Source of the DNA: Pseudomonas delhiensis
GTDB taxonomy: Bacteria; Pseudomonadota; Gammaproteobacteria; Pseudomonadales; Pseudomonadaceae
Assembly: GCF_900187975.1 (NCBI RefSeq)
Contig: NZ_FZPC01000011.1
Coordinates: 124,001 to 188,000, forward strand
Reading direction: 5' to 3'
DNA: 64,000 nucleotides
Part shown: in pieces, positions 28,703 to 37,636 of the stretch
Layout of the letters: each line of letters starts with the position of its first letter
Numbering within the stretch: the stretch's first letter is position 1
Made by a program: the position numbers and the translations under genes
Notes under the pieces: generated by a model
What the model was told of the DNA's origin: nothing
Databases searched by the model: none
Seen by the model: the letters and a program-made list of their open reading frames with translations, nothing else

Positions 28703-30127
28703 TCACTTCTGGACGGAAGCTACCCGCTGCCGGGACTCCAACCCATCGCGCTCCCGCTGATAGGCAAGATAGTACTTGTTGACGCTGCTGACGTAGTTCA
28801 CCACGCCCATGCCCACTTCCTCGGCCGCCACGCGCTCCACCTGGAAGAACCAGCGGTCCGGGTTCAGGCCCTGGCGGCGCGCCTGGGCGCGCAGGCCCTG
28901 GACGCGCTCGGCGCCGACGTTGTAGGCGGCGAGGATGAAGCCCAGGCGCTCGTGCTCGTCCATGCGCGGGCTGTTGAAATAGTCGCGGCGCAGCATGGCC
29001 AGGTACTTGCTGGCGGCCTGCACGTTGTTCTCCTTGCCCTCCACCGACTTGAGCCCAACGCTGCGCGCGGCCGCCGGGGTGACCTGCATCAGCCCGGTGG
29101 CGCCGGACGCGCCGCGGGCGCCCGGGGTGAGGTTGGATTCCTTGTAGGCCACCGCGGCCAGGGCCAGCCAGTCGAGGCGGTACTGCTCGGCGAAGCGCTG
29201 CAGGGTCGGGCGCACCGCCTCCAGCTTCTTGCGGTCGCCCTTCCCCAGCGGGTTGCGCACCTGGTAGGCATGGCGGTAGAGGCGCTGGAAATTGCCGTCC
29301 TGCTCCGCCGGGGCGCGGTAGTCCTTGAGGAAGCGGTCGACGCTGGCGTGCAGCATGGAGGCGTCGCGGCGCACGTACCAGGTCATGTTCTGGCGGTTGT
29401 CCAGCACCAGGTGGCGGTCGATGCGGAGCTTCTTGAACACCTTGGCCCAGCGCTCGGCGATCGGCTGCTCCACCACGGTGCAGGGGTAGATGCCGGCCTG
29501 GACCATCTCCAGCACGTCTTCCACCGCCAGGGACGGGTCCACCCAGTCGATGCCGATGGGCGCCAGGCGGCGTTGCGCGAGGCGTTCGTTGACCTGCCCG
29601 ATGGCCTCGCCGGCGGCGCTGCCGGGAGCCAGGGCGATGCGCTTGCCGGCCAGTTGCTCCAGGCGCGCGTAGCGCCTGTTGCCCTGGCGCGAGACCAGCA
29701 CCAGCGGCACTTCCTGGCGCCACGGCAGGCTGGCGGCGACGTCCTGGCCGTCACGGGCGACCAGCACCTCGCCGGGCGCGACCAGGTCGCCCTCGCCACG
29801 CAGCAGCGCAGCCAGCAACTGGTCCTTGGCCTTGGGAATGAACTTCAGGGTAAGCGGCTTGCGCCCGGGGGCGTTGTCGTTGAGGTATTGCTCGAAGGCG
29901 CGCAGGCGATTGTACTCGACGCCGATGGGCTCGCCCTTGATCTCGCCGGAGCTGTTGCGGCTCTGGTTGACCAGCACGCGCAGCACGCCGCTGCCGCGGA
30001 TGGTGGCCAGGTCGCGGGTACCGGCGCTCTCGTGCTGCCAGTTGTCCGGCTGGCTGGTCAGGCGCGCGGCGGCCGGCTGCGGCAGCCATGCCAGCAGGCA
30101 GAGAGTGAGCAGCAACAGTCGCGTCAT
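28703..30127 (-). CDS. MltF-like membrane-bound lytic murein transglycosylase
   Basis: 474-aa exported protein. Signal peptide of about 20 residues (LLLLTLCLLAWLPQPAAA), a family-3 solute-binding domain (about 40-270, IRGSGVLRVLVNQSRNSSGE), then a C-terminal SLT/lysozyme-like domain with catalytic Glu in AYKESNLTPGARGASGATGLMQVTPAAA and the AAYNVGAERV motif. This architecture is that of MltF, which cleaves the glycan with 1,6-anhydro product. No lipobox cysteine is seen, so membrane attachment is uncertain. The ATG at 30125-30127 gives the signal peptide; longer in-frame starts do not. Confidence 0.88.
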   Translation of the reverse strand: MTRLLLLTLCLLAWLPQPAAARLTSQPDNWQHESAGTRDLATIRGSGVLRVLVNQSRNSSGEIKGEPIGVEYNRLRAFEQYLNDNAPGRKPLTLKFIPKAKDQLLAALLRGEGDLVAPGEVLVARDGQDVAASLPWRQEVPLVLVSRQGNRRYARLEQLAGKRIALAPGSAAGEAIGQVNERLAQRRLAPIGIDWVDPSLAVEDVLEMVQAGIYPCTVVEQPIAERWAKVFKKLRIDRHLVLDNRQNMTWYVRRDASMLHASVDRFLKDYRAPAEQDGNFQRLYRHAYQVRNPLGKGDRKKLEAVRPTLQRFAEQYRLDWLALAAVAYKESNLTPGARGASGATGLMQVTPAAARSVGLKSVEGKENNVQAASKYLAMLRRDYFNSPRMDEHERLGFILAAYNVGAERVQGLRAQARRQGLNPDRWFFQVERVAAEEVGMGVVNYVSSVNKYYLAYQRERDGLESRQRVASVQK

Positions 30128-30345
30128 CCAGGTCTCCAAGGAGTGGTCATTCGCCGGCGGTCCTGAGAAACCGGCGTCCTCCACAAGTTCCCGGCCTCGA
30201 AAAAGGGGCGCGAGCGTCTCACAGGTGGAGATCGATGCCAATCCAAAATTCCCGAAGCACTTTCACAAGTGCATTCAACAGGCTGTTTTTTAAGGCTTTC
30301 TTAAGAAAACAGGGGATTCTGCTATGCTGCTCACCCGAATCCACA

Positions 30346-30610
30346 GGGGTCTGAAGATGTTTGATCACGACCGCGACGGCGCCTGTTTTTGTGCGGGACC
30401 AGGCGCGAGGAGAGCGGTTTGGTCATTCCAAATAAACGACGAGTAACGACGTACCGCACAAAAACAGGCCCGTCCCTTCGGGTTGCGCGGCAAATGGCGC
30501 CATGCGTCGTTGCGGGACTTGGCAAGGGGGCACCATTCCCGGCGTCCCGCGCCTAGCCTGGCGCCATTTGACGCAGCAACGCGGTTCGTGATCAAACATC
30601 TTCAGACCCC
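30346..30610. mobile_element. MITE-like 265-bp element with ~30-bp terminal inverted repeats
   Basis: Occupies most of the 491-bp gap between the MltF-like gene and tatD. Terminal arms 30346-30375 and 30580-30610 are complementary over 30 bp with one inserted base (GGGGTCTGAAGATGTTTGAT continuing to ...CCGCG). Inside are two more perfect stems: 30382-30396 with 30454-30468 (CCTGTTTTTGTGCGG, 15 bp) and 30491-30502 with 30559-30570 (CAAATGGCGCCA, 12 bp), each extended by short extra pairings (GACCA/TGGTC at 30397/30420; GCGGGAC/GTCCCGC at 30512/30544). The layout is an outer stem with two inner arms. No transposase and no clear target duplication are seen. It ends 8 bp before tatD. Confidence 0.7.
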
Positions 30611-30618
30611 GGTGAACC

Positions 30619-31434
30619 ATGCAACTGATCGACATTGGCGTCAACCTCACCCACCCGACTTTCGCCAACCGGCTGCCGGCGGTCATAGAACAGGCCATAG
30701 ACGCCGGCGTGGCGCAGATGGTGCTGACCGGCACCAGCCTCGACGAGAGCGAAGCCGCCCTGCGCCTGTGCCGCGAACACGACCAAAGCGGCCAGCGGCT
30801 GTTCTGCACGGCCGGCGTCCACCCGCACGATGCTTCGCAGTGGAACAGCGCCAGCGCCACCGTCCTGCGCGGCCTGCTGGCGGAGGACAGGGTACGCGCG
30901 GTGGGCGAATGCGGCCTTGACTTCAATCGGGATTTCTCGCCGCGGCCGCAACAGGAAAAGGCCTTCGAGGAACAGTTGGCCCTGGCCGTGGAACTGCAGC
31001 GCCCGGTGTTCATCCACGAGCGCGACGCCGGCGAGCGCCTGCTGGCCATCCTCAAGGGCTTCCGCGACCGGTTGCCGGCCGCCGTGGTGCATTGTTTCAC
31101 CGGCGAGCGGCGCACGCTCTACAACTATCTCGATCTCGACCTGCACATCGGCATCACCGGCTGGATCTGCGACGAGCGCCGCGGTACCCACCTGCAGGAG
31201 CTGGTGCGGGAAATCCCCCGCGGCCGCCTGATGCTGGAGAGCGACGCGCCCTACCTGCTGCCGCGCAGCCTGCGGCCGAAGCCCAGGCACGGGCAGAACG
31301 AGCCGGCCTTCCTCCCCGAGGTGCTGCGCGTCACCGCCCTGCATCGCGGCGAAGCGGAAGACGACCTGGCCGCCCATACCACGGCTTGCGCCCGGCGCTT
31401 CTTCGGCCTGCCGGAAATTGTCGAACGAGGCTGA
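30619..31434 (+). CDS. tatD: TatD-family Mg-dependent DNase
   Basis: 271-aa TIM-barrel metal-dependent hydrolase; TatD has 3'-5' exonuclease activity on DNA/RNA and a role in oxidative DNA repair. N-terminus [18 protein letters not shown], metal and catalytic residues in [36 protein letters not shown] and [11 protein letters not shown]. The ribosome site is weak (GGTGA, 4 nt from the ATG) because the inverted repeat of the 30346-30610 element comes to within 8 bp of the start. Confidence 0.94.
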   Translation: MQLIDIGVNLTHPTFANRLPAVIEQAIDAGVAQMVLTGTSLDESEAALRLCREHDQSGQRLFCTAGVHPHDASQWNSASATVLRGLLAEDRVRAVGECGLDFNRDFSPRPQQEKAFEEQLALAVELQRPVFIHERDAGERLLAILKGFRDRLPAAVVHCFTGERRTLYNYLDLDLHIGITGWICDERRGTHLQELVREIPRGRLMLESDAPYLLPRSLRPKPRHGQNEPAFLPEVLRVTALHRGEAEDDLAAHTTACARRFFGLPEIVERG

Positions 31435-31485
31435 CGAATACCCCTCAAGAATGTCCGGGAAGCGACGCTAACCTGGGAGGCGAAG

Positions 31486-31509
31486 CTGTCTTGACCCCCA
31501 TCAAGACAG
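31486..31509 (+). other. Perfect hairpin between tatD and the chemoreceptor gene
   Basis: CTGTCTTGA-ccccca-TCAAGACAG has 9-bp perfect arms and is followed by a pyrimidine-rich ACTTCTTCTCTTC rather than a T run. It could be a weak terminator or an operator; 137 bp separate the two genes. Confidence 0.5.
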
Positions 31510-31571
31510 ACTTCTTCTCTTCAACGAGAATGCAGGCCAAAAGCCATCATTCCCACTACAAGAAGCATCCC

Positions 31572-33050
31572 ATGGGCGCCTGGATCCGCGATATCTCTCT
31601 GAAATACAAGTTCTGGGCCGTGAACGCGGTCGCCTTCCTCACCACCCTGCTGCTCGTGCTGTTCGCCATGCACCAGGAAGTGGATGCGCGCAACCAGACG
31701 GCGCGCCAGGGCGCCGAGGCCCAGGCCCGGCTGCTGCAGGGCTGGCCGGCCGGCACGGCGCTGCCCGCGGCCGACAACCTGCTGAGCTTCGCCAGCGGCA
31801 GCGCCCCGCAGTTGCCGGGCGTCGATACCCAGGCGCTGGCCCGCGGCAATGGCTGGGTCGAGCTGGAAGGCGCTTCCGGCCGCCTCGGTCCGCTGGCCGG
31901 CGCCTGGGTGCAGGACGCCGGCGACGGCCAGCGCATCGCGGTGCTGGCCCCCGGGGCCGACCTCTGGCAAGTATTCAGCGAGCGCGCCCTGGCCTATGCC
32001 GGGGCGGTGCTGGCGCTGATGATGGCCCTGCTGGCGGCCTCACAGCTGCTGATCCGCTTCATACTCACCCACCTGCTGAAGCTGCGCGACGTGATGCTCC
32101 ATGTCGAGCGCAGCGGCGACCTCTCGACCCGCGTGCAGCTGGACAGCCGCGACGAAGTGGGCCAGATGGCCACCGCCTTCAACGCCATGCAGGCCGGCTA
32201 CCAGCGCGTGGTCGGCACCGTGGCCCAGGCCGCCGGGCGCCTCGACGAAGGCGCGCGCAGCCTCGCCCAGAGCATGGGCCAGGTGCGCCAGGGCATGCTC
32301 GGCCAGCAGAGCGAGACCGACCAGGCCGCCACCGCGATCAACGAAATGTCCACCACCGTGCACCACATCGCCCAGCACGCCGCCGACACCCGCGACCAGT
32401 CCCAGGAGGCCGACCGCCTGGCCGGCGCCGGCCAGCAGGTGGTCGGCCGCGTCGGCCAGTCCATCGCCGGGCTGTCCCAGGGCGTGCAGCAAACCGCGCA
32501 GATGATCCAGCAACTGGCCGAGGACAGTCAGAAGATCAGCAGCGTGGTCAGCGTCATCCACGGCATCGCCGAGCAGACCAACCTGCTCGCCCTCAACGCC
32601 GCCATCGAGGCCGCCCGTGCCGGCGAGATGGGCCGTGGCTTCGCCGTGGTGGCCGACGAGGTGCGCAACCTGGCCAAGCGCGTGCAGGACTCCACCGACG
32701 AGATCACCCAGATGATCAACGCGCTGCAGTCCGGCACCCGCGACGCCGTGGAGTTCATGCAGGAAAGCTCGATCAAGGCCGACGGCTGCGTCGAGCAGGC
32801 CCAGGAGGCCGGCGAGGCGCTGGCAGCCATCGCCGGGGCGGTGGCGCTGATGCGCGAGAGCAATACGCAGATCGCCGTGGCCGCCGAGCAGCAGAGCCAG
32901 GTGGCCGAGGAAATGACGCGCTCGGTGGTGGGCATCCGCGACGTCACCGAACTGACCGTACAGCAGACGGTGGACTCGGCCGGCACCAGCCACGAGCTGG
33001 CCGAGCTGGCTGGCGAGCTGAGCCGGGCCATCCGCCAGCTGCGCCTGTAG
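31572..33050 (+). CDS. Methyl-accepting chemotaxis protein
   Basis: 492-aa chemoreceptor. TM1 at about 14-32 ([20 protein letters not shown]), a short periplasmic region of about 110 residues with no known sensor domain, TM2 at about 144-165, HAMP, then a signalling domain with the hairpin tip [37 protein letters not shown]. The small ligand region is unlike common 4HB or dCache sensors. ATG 31572 (MGAW) is preferred; ATG 31530 in frame would add 14 basic residues. Neither start has a strong ribosome site. Confidence 0.9.
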   Translation: MGAWIRDISLKYKFWAVNAVAFLTTLLLVLFAMHQEVDARNQTARQGAEAQARLLQGWPAGTALPAADNLLSFASGSAPQLPGVDTQALARGNGWVELEGASGRLGPLAGAWVQDAGDGQRIAVLAPGADLWQVFSERALAYAGAVLALMMALLAASQLLIRFILTHLLKLRDVMLHVERSGDLSTRVQLDSRDEVGQMATAFNAMQAGYQRVVGTVAQAAGRLDEGARSLAQSMGQVRQGMLGQQSETDQAATAINEMSTTVHHIAQHAADTRDQSQEADRLAGAGQQVVGRVGQSIAGLSQGVQQTAQMIQQLAEDSQKISSVVSVIHGIAEQTNLLALNAAIEAARAGEMGRGFAVVADEVRNLAKRVQDSTDEITQMINALQSGTRDAVEFMQESSIKADGCVEQAQEAGEALAAIAGAVALMRESNTQIAVAAEQQSQVAEEMTRSVVGIRDVTELTVQQTVDSAGTSHELAELAGELSRAIRQLRL

Positions 33051-33067
33051 CGCGCCCGATCCTCCGC

Positions 33068-33097
33068 GGCCCGGCATTGTCCGGGCCGTGTCGTTTC
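33068..33097 (+). terminator. Weak intrinsic terminator of the chemoreceptor gene
   Basis: CGGCCCGG-cattgt-CCGGGCCG stem followed by TGTCGTTTCC, an interrupted T tract. Confidence 0.5.
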
Positions 33098-33204
33098 CGG
33101 CTATCGCAACCATAGGCGATAGTCATTCGCCGCCCACCCGCGGCGGACCTAGACTGCGTGCAAAGGCCCGTGAAAGCGGGCAAGACCGGAAAAGGAGTCC
33201 GCAT

Positions 33205-33564
33205 ATGGGCAAACGTCATCCCAACCTGTTCGCCTGGCAATGGCAGGGCTATGCCGCCAACCACCGCAACCCGACCAACCTGGCCCTGCACCTGGTCGCG
33301 GTGCCGCTGTTCATCGTTGCCGCCCTGGTGCTGCTGGGCGGGCTGTTCAAGCTGAGCCTGGGCAGCATCCTGCTGGGCATCATCGGCATGGTCGCGGCGC
33401 TGGCCATCCAGGGCCGCGGGCACAAGCTGGAGGAGCAGGCCCCCGAGCCCTTCAGCGACCGCAAGGACGCCGTGGGCCGCCTGCTCGCCGAACAGTTCGT
33501 CACCTTCCCGCGCTTCGTCCTCAGCGGCGCCTGGTGGCGCGCCTGGCGCAACCGCCGGCGCTGA
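33205..33564 (+). CDS. Mpo1-like (DUF962) membrane protein
   Basis: 119-aa protein with two central TMs (about 30-75). Family pattern: YAANHRNPTNLALHLVAVPLF and, after the TMs, IQGRGHKLEEQAPEPF, containing the conserved histidines. Yeast Mpo1 is an Fe(II) dioxygenase that shortens 2-hydroxy fatty acids; bacterial function is unproven. The ATG at 33205 is preceded by AAAGGAGTCC. Convergent, with 3 bp between stops, with the thioesterase gene. Confidence 0.85.
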   Translation: MGKRHPNLFAWQWQGYAANHRNPTNLALHLVAVPLFIVAALVLLGGLFKLSLGSILLGIIGMVAALAIQGRGHKLEEQAPEPFSDRKDAVGRLLAEQFVTFPRFVLSGAWWRAWRNRRR

Positions 33565-33567
33565 GCC

Positions 33568-34368
33568 CTAGCCGAAGATGGTCGCGGTCTGCCGCGAGAT
33601 CGCCAGCAGTTGGCCGTCCGCCGTCCAGCACTGGGCAGCGATGTGCCCGTAGCCGTCGCGGGCGTGCTCGATGGTCGCCAGGTACTGGCACCAGCCGTTG
33701 GCCGGCAACGCCGGCTGCGGTTGGACGAACTCGATGGTCCAGGTCAGCGAGCTGGACGGCGCCGGTGTCTTGAGCATCGGTAGGGTCGCCGGCGGCCAGG
33801 CGTCGATCAGCGCCAGCAGGTGGCTGACCTCCATGGGCTCGTCTCCCACGCCGTCGCCGCGAAAGCGCATCCAGCCGCCCATGTCCCGTGAAGCGCTCGA
33901 CGAAAAGGGCATGTCGCCCACCGCCCAGCGCATGGCGATATGCCGGGTGAACTCGGGCATCAGCTTGCGGATGAAAGGCAGTTCCTGGCATTCCTCCACC
34001 GCCTTGAACGCCGGCGCGGGCAGCCCCTCGACCTGCACCACCGATTCGCGCGGCAGGCCGAAGCTGGCCTGGGCCAGGGTCAGCACCTGGCCGTTCTGCA
34101 GCGCCCGGCAGAACACCTGGCTGACCGCCTTGCCCTCGCGCAGCACCTCGGCCTCGAAACTCACCGGCACCTCAGGCTCAACCGGGCCGACGAAGGTCAC
34201 CGCCAGCGAGCGCAACGGCCGCCCGGCTTCGGCGACGGCCGCCATCGCCTCGTAGGCCATGGCCGCCACCAGGCCGCCGAAACTGGCGCGCCCCTGGCCC
34301 CACTGCGCCGGGATCACCACGTTTCCGGGCGCATTGCGCACCGCCTGGATGAGTTCGGGAAAGTTCAT
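33568..34368 (-). CDS. Acyl-CoA thioesterase, TesB-like double hotdog
   Basis: 266-aa cytosolic protein with two hotdog domains in tandem: residues 1-105 (WGQGRASFGGLVAAMAYEAM, SLAVTFVGPVEP) and 140-266 (RWAVGDMPFS..., LTWTIEFVQPQPA). This matches the thioesterase family DUF/4HBT_3. Substrate not known. The frame begins at an ATG at 34366-34368, preceded by CAGGAGGCGACG. Confidence 0.87.
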   Translation of the reverse strand: MNFPELIQAVRNAPGNVVIPAQWGQGRASFGGLVAAMAYEAMAAVAEAGRPLRSLAVTFVGPVEPEVPVSFEAEVLREGKAVSQVFCRALQNGQVLTLAQASFGLPRESVVQVEGLPAPAFKAVEECQELPFIRKLMPEFTRHIAMRWAVGDMPFSSSASRDMGGWMRFRGDGVGDEPMEVSHLLALIDAWPPATLPMLKTPAPSSSLTWTIEFVQPQPALPANGWCQYLATIEHARDGYGHIAAQCWTADGQLLAISRQTATIFG

Positions 34369-34492
34369 CGTCGCCTCCTGCTGACTGGTTCAGGCGGCAT
34401 CTTAGGGGCAAAGGCCGCGGGGCTGGCAACCATCCTTAGGGATGAACGCGGGTCCACTCAAGGGGCGAATGTCTGTTCATAGATGGGAGTGA

Positions 34493-34738
34493 GGCATAAC
34501 CGTTCGCGGTTATCCACCGATGCACCCACGCCACGAGCCGCGCCAAGGCTGAACCCGGCGCGGCCGGATGCCATGGTCAAACGGCGGATAACGCCGTAGG
34601 CGTTATCTATCCGCCCTACGCCAAGGTCAGGCCTGGCGTAGGGCGCATAACCGTTCGCGGTTATCCGCCGCTGGCCGGGTCACCGGGGCGTCCGGCGTGG
34701 TTGATGAACCAATCGCGGACGGAGTCCGCTCCTACGAT
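34493..34738. repeat. Repeat cluster in the 419-bp gap before the CHAD gene
   Basis: The gap between the thioesterase and CHAD genes (34369-34787) holds no gene. Three copies of the 34-bp palindromic repeat occur at 34493-34519, 34582-34620 and 34637-34670 (the last two inverted to one another), plus a GGACGGAGTCCGCTCCTAC copy at 34712-34736. Confidence 0.83.
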
Positions 34739-34787
34739 CGTGCTTCCCTGAACCGTATTATCCGTCGCTGAAAACGGCGGATGGCGC

Positions 34788-35549
34788 TCACCCCAATGCC
34801 TTGAGCAACCGCTCCAGGCTCTCGTCGGCATCCCGCTCGGCCAGGTCGTGCAGCGCGTTCCAGTGCGGCTGCAGGGGCATCAGGTCGAGTTCGCGCTCGC
34901 TGCGGATCAGCCACTGCTCGTAGTCGTGCCAGGTGCCCAGGGTGGACTGGGCTTCCTTCAACGGCGCCAGCAGCTTCTGCGGCAAGGGCGAATCCTTCGG
35001 GTAGGCCTCCAGGGAATAGCGCATGCGCTTGATCAGCAGGCGCAGGCGATGGCGGTCGTGGGCCGGGTCCTTCAGGGCGATGCGCAGCTTGTGCCACTGC
35101 TTGGCCAGGCGCTTGCGCACCCGGGCGTGCAGGCCTTCGAGCACGCCATGGCGTTCGGCGGTGCGCCAGAGCAGCGGCCAGCCGTCGAGCAGGCGCATCA
35201 GCCGGTCCCACTGCGGGCTGGCCAGCAGCGCCACGTAGCCCGAGGTCAGTGCCGGCCGGCGCAGCGCGGCGGCCTTCTCCAGGCCTTCGGCCTCCAGCAC
35301 CGGCAGCAGCACCTCGAGGTCGCGCAGCGGCCCGCTCAGGCGGCCCAGTTCGCCCAGCGCCGCCTCGATCTCGTCGATGCCGGGCATGCCCTGGGCCGGA
35401 TGCAGCAGGCTGCGCAGGCGCCGCACGGCGATGCGCAGGTCGTGCAGGGCCTCGCTGTCGGAGCGCGCGCGCAGACGTTCGGAGGCGGCGAACAGGGCCA
35501 CTTCCTGCTCGATCACGTGGGAAACCAGATAGTCGCTGAAGGATGACAC
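34788..35549 (-). CDS. CHAD-domain protein
   Basis: 253-aa protein consisting of one CHAD domain (conserved histidine alpha-helical domain, binds polyphosphate). The signature LHDLRIAVRRLRSLL near residue 38-52 and several later His/Arg-rich helices (AERHGVLEGLHARVRKRLAKQWHKLR, DRHRLRLLIKRMRYSLE) are visible. The start is probably GTG at 35547-35549 (VSSFSDYLV) after the ribosome site GGAG; no ATG gives the full domain. It follows tgpA by 95 bp on the same strand. Confidence 0.85.
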   Translation of the reverse strand: MSSFSDYLVSHVIEQEVALFAASERLRARSDSEALHDLRIAVRRLRSLLHPAQGMPGIDEIEAALGELGRLSGPLRDLEVLLPVLEAEGLEKAAALRRPALTSGYVALLASPQWDRLMRLLDGWPLLWRTAERHGVLEGLHARVRKRLAKQWHKLRIALKDPAHDRHRLRLLIKRMRYSLEAYPKDSPLPQKLLAPLKEAQSTLGTWHDYEQWLIRSERELDLMPLQPHWNALHDLAERDADESLERLLKALG

Positions 35550-35644
35550 GGCGAACTCCGTCCGTCTGGGCCTGGAATCTATGAGGTTAGCTGGCAGCGC
35601 AACGGCGGCAAGCGGCCACCCGTGGCCGATGGTCGCAAGGCGTT

Positions 35645-37636
35645 TCAGCGGCCACGCCGGGGCAGCCGCCAGGGCAGTTGCCGGCGCAGCCGCGCCAGGT
35701 GCGCGCGCAGCTCCTGCGGGGCGGAGCCGGCGCCGGCGTAGCGTTGGCGCTCGAACGCCGCCAGGTAGGCCTGGATGCCCGCGGCCTGGGCCGGCAGCGC
35801 GGCCATCGCCCGCTCGGCGAAGGCTCGCGGCCCTTCGCCGGCGTGGCGCCGCAGGCCCTGGCCGGCCAGCAGTTGCTCGAAGCGTTCGAAGCTGCGCAGC
35901 TGTGCATCCCGCGTCCGCCGCCAGGGCTTGAACAGCAGCAGCGCCAGCAGGCCCAGCGACAGGGTGCCACCGCCCACCAGCAGCACGCCGACCCACAGGC
36001 TGTCGCGGTCGCCGAACCAGGCCTGGAACAGCCCCGCCTGCTGCTCGGCCTGGTAGCCCAGCACCCAGCGCTGCCAGTCGTAGTTGAGGTTGTCCCAGCT
36101 CAGGCGCAGTTGGCTGAGCACGCCCAGGCCGCCGTAGCGCAGGCGCGCGAAGGGCGAGTCGGCGAGGAAGCTGCCCTCCTCCGCCAGCGCCGCCTGCAGG
36201 CCGCGCTCGATGCGCGAGGGGGCCACCTGGAAGGTCGGGTCGACGCTGCGCCAGCCCGCCCCCGGCGACCAGTACTCGACCCAGGCGTGGGCGTCGAACT
36301 GGTGCACCAGCAGGTAGTCGCCGGCCGGGTTCAGCTCGCCGCCCTGGTAGCCGGTGACCACCCGCGCCGGGATGCCGGCCGCGCGCAGGACGAAGGTCAT
36401 GGCCCCGGCGTAGTGCTCGCAGAAGCCGCGCCGGGTGTCGAACAGGAAGCCGTCGATGCGCTCGTCGCCGGTGGCCGGCGGGCGCAGGGTGTAGGCGTAG
36501 GGCTGGTCGTGGAAGTGGCGCAGCACCGCCTGCACCAGCGCATCGGGCTGCGGGTGATGCTCGCGCAGCTGCGCCGCCCAGGCCCGCGTACGCGGGTTGC
36601 CGCGGGCCGGCAGCTGCAGGTCGCGGCGCAGCGTCGTGGCGCTGCTGTCCGGCTCGCGCAGGGCCTGGGGCCAGGAGGTGGCGCGGTACATCAGCACGTC
36701 CTGCACCGGGCGCCGCCGCTCCAGGCGGAAGTCGCTCATCAGGCGCGCGTCGTCCGGGCCGCCCTCGGCCACGTCGAGGGTGAACAGCCAGGGCCGCGCG
36801 CTGGGCTGCATGATCACCTGGTAGCCCAGCGCCGGCCCCCGCTTGCGCCAGTCCGGCGCCGGTCCGCCACGGCCCTGCCAGGACTGCGTCCAGCGCTGGC
36901 CGTCGAAGCTCTCCAGGGTCAGGGCGCGCCAGTAGAGCTGTTCCTGGGGTGGCGCGGCGCCGTCGAACTTGACACGGAAGGCCAGTTCGGTGGACTGGCT
37001 CAGCTCGACGAAGTCGCCGGGCATCATCGAGTCGCTGAGGCCGGTGGTGGCCTGGCCGCCGGGCAACGGCAGCGACCACAGCGGGCCCAGCCGCGGGAAC
37101 AGCAGGAACAGCAGCAGCATCAAAGGCAGCGCCTGCAGCAGCAGGCCGCCGGCCAGGCGCAGGGTGCGCCAGGGGCCCTCGGCGAAGCTGCTCTGCTGCA
37201 GGCCGATCAGCGCCGCCAGCAAGGCGGTGACCGGCAGCAGGCTGAAGGCCGCGGCCAGCAGGCTGGCGTCGAACAGGTAGCTGGTGGCCACGGCGAAGAA
37301 GCCGAGCAGGATCAGCACCAGGGCGTCGCGGCGCGTCTTCAGCTCCACCAGCTTGATGACGAAGGCGGCGATCAGCAGCACCACGCCGGCGTCCAGGCCG
37401 ATCAGCGAGCCGCGCGACAGCCACACGCCGATGCCGGCGGCGATCACCAGGGCCAGCTTGGCCAGGCCGTTGGGGTAGCGCGCGCGCATGCGGTAGACCT
37501 GCACGCGCCAGGCCGCGCAGCCGAGCCAGAAGCCCACCACCCAGAACGGCAGGTGCGCCAGGTGCGGCAGTATCACCAGGGCCTGGGCCACCAGCAGCCA
37601 GGTCAGGGCGATCCGCGGGATCGGCTGCTGGCTCAC
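35645..37636 (-). CDS. tgpA: Transglutaminase-like membrane protein TgpA
   Basis: 663-aa inner-membrane protein. About six N-terminal TMs (1-190), a periplasmic DUF3488 region, a transglutaminase core with Cys in TRRGFCEHYAGAMTF, His in HQFDAHAWVEYW and Asp in RSVDPTFQ, one C-terminal TM and DUF4129. TgpA is essential in P. aeruginosa. The GTG start overlaps the stop of the DUF58 gene (shared GTGA, 37633-37636), so it is translationally coupled. Last certain gene of the moxR-DUF58-tgpA operon. Confidence 0.93.
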   Translation of the reverse strand: MSQQPIPRIALTWLLVAQALVILPHLAHLPFWVVGFWLGCAAWRVQVYRMRARYPNGLAKLALVIAAGIGVWLSRGSLIGLDAGVVLLIAAFVIKLVELKTRRDALVLILLGFFAVATSYLFDASLLAAAFSLLPVTALLAALIGLQQSSFAEGPWRTLRLAGGLLLQALPLMLLLFLLFPRLGPLWSLPLPGGQATTGLSDSMMPGDFVELSQSTELAFRVKFDGAAPPQEQLYWRALTLESFDGQRWTQSWQGRGGPAPDWRKRGPALGYQVIMQPSARPWLFTLDVAEGGPDDARLMSDFRLERRRPVQDVLMYRATSWPQALREPDSSATTLRRDLQLPARGNPRTRAWAAQLREHHPQPDALVQAVLRHFHDQPYAYTLRPPATGDERIDGFLFDTRRGFCEHYAGAMTFVLRAAGIPARVVTGYQGGELNPAGDYLLVHQFDAHAWVEYWSPGAGWRSVDPTFQVAPSRIERGLQAALAEEGSFLADSPFARLRYGGLGVLSQLRLSWDNLNYDWQRWVLGYQAEQQAGLFQAWFGDRDSLWVGVLLVGGGTLSLGLLALLLFKPWRRTRDAQLRSFERFEQLLAGQGLRRHAGEGPRAFAERAMAALPAQAAGIQAYLAAFERQRYAGAGSAPQELRAHLARLRRQLPWRLPRRGR

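Noticed and set aside
30483..30618. Open frames inside the 265-bp element that continue toward tatD
   Set aside because: They depend on the inverted repeats, lack ribosome sites and run out of frame into tatD.
35550..35644. Extension of the CHAD protein upstream into a fusion with TgpA-region sequence
   Set aside because: A continuous open frame exists there but in a different frame from tgpA, which has complete transglutaminase motifs and its own stop at 35645; the GTG start with GGAG fits better.
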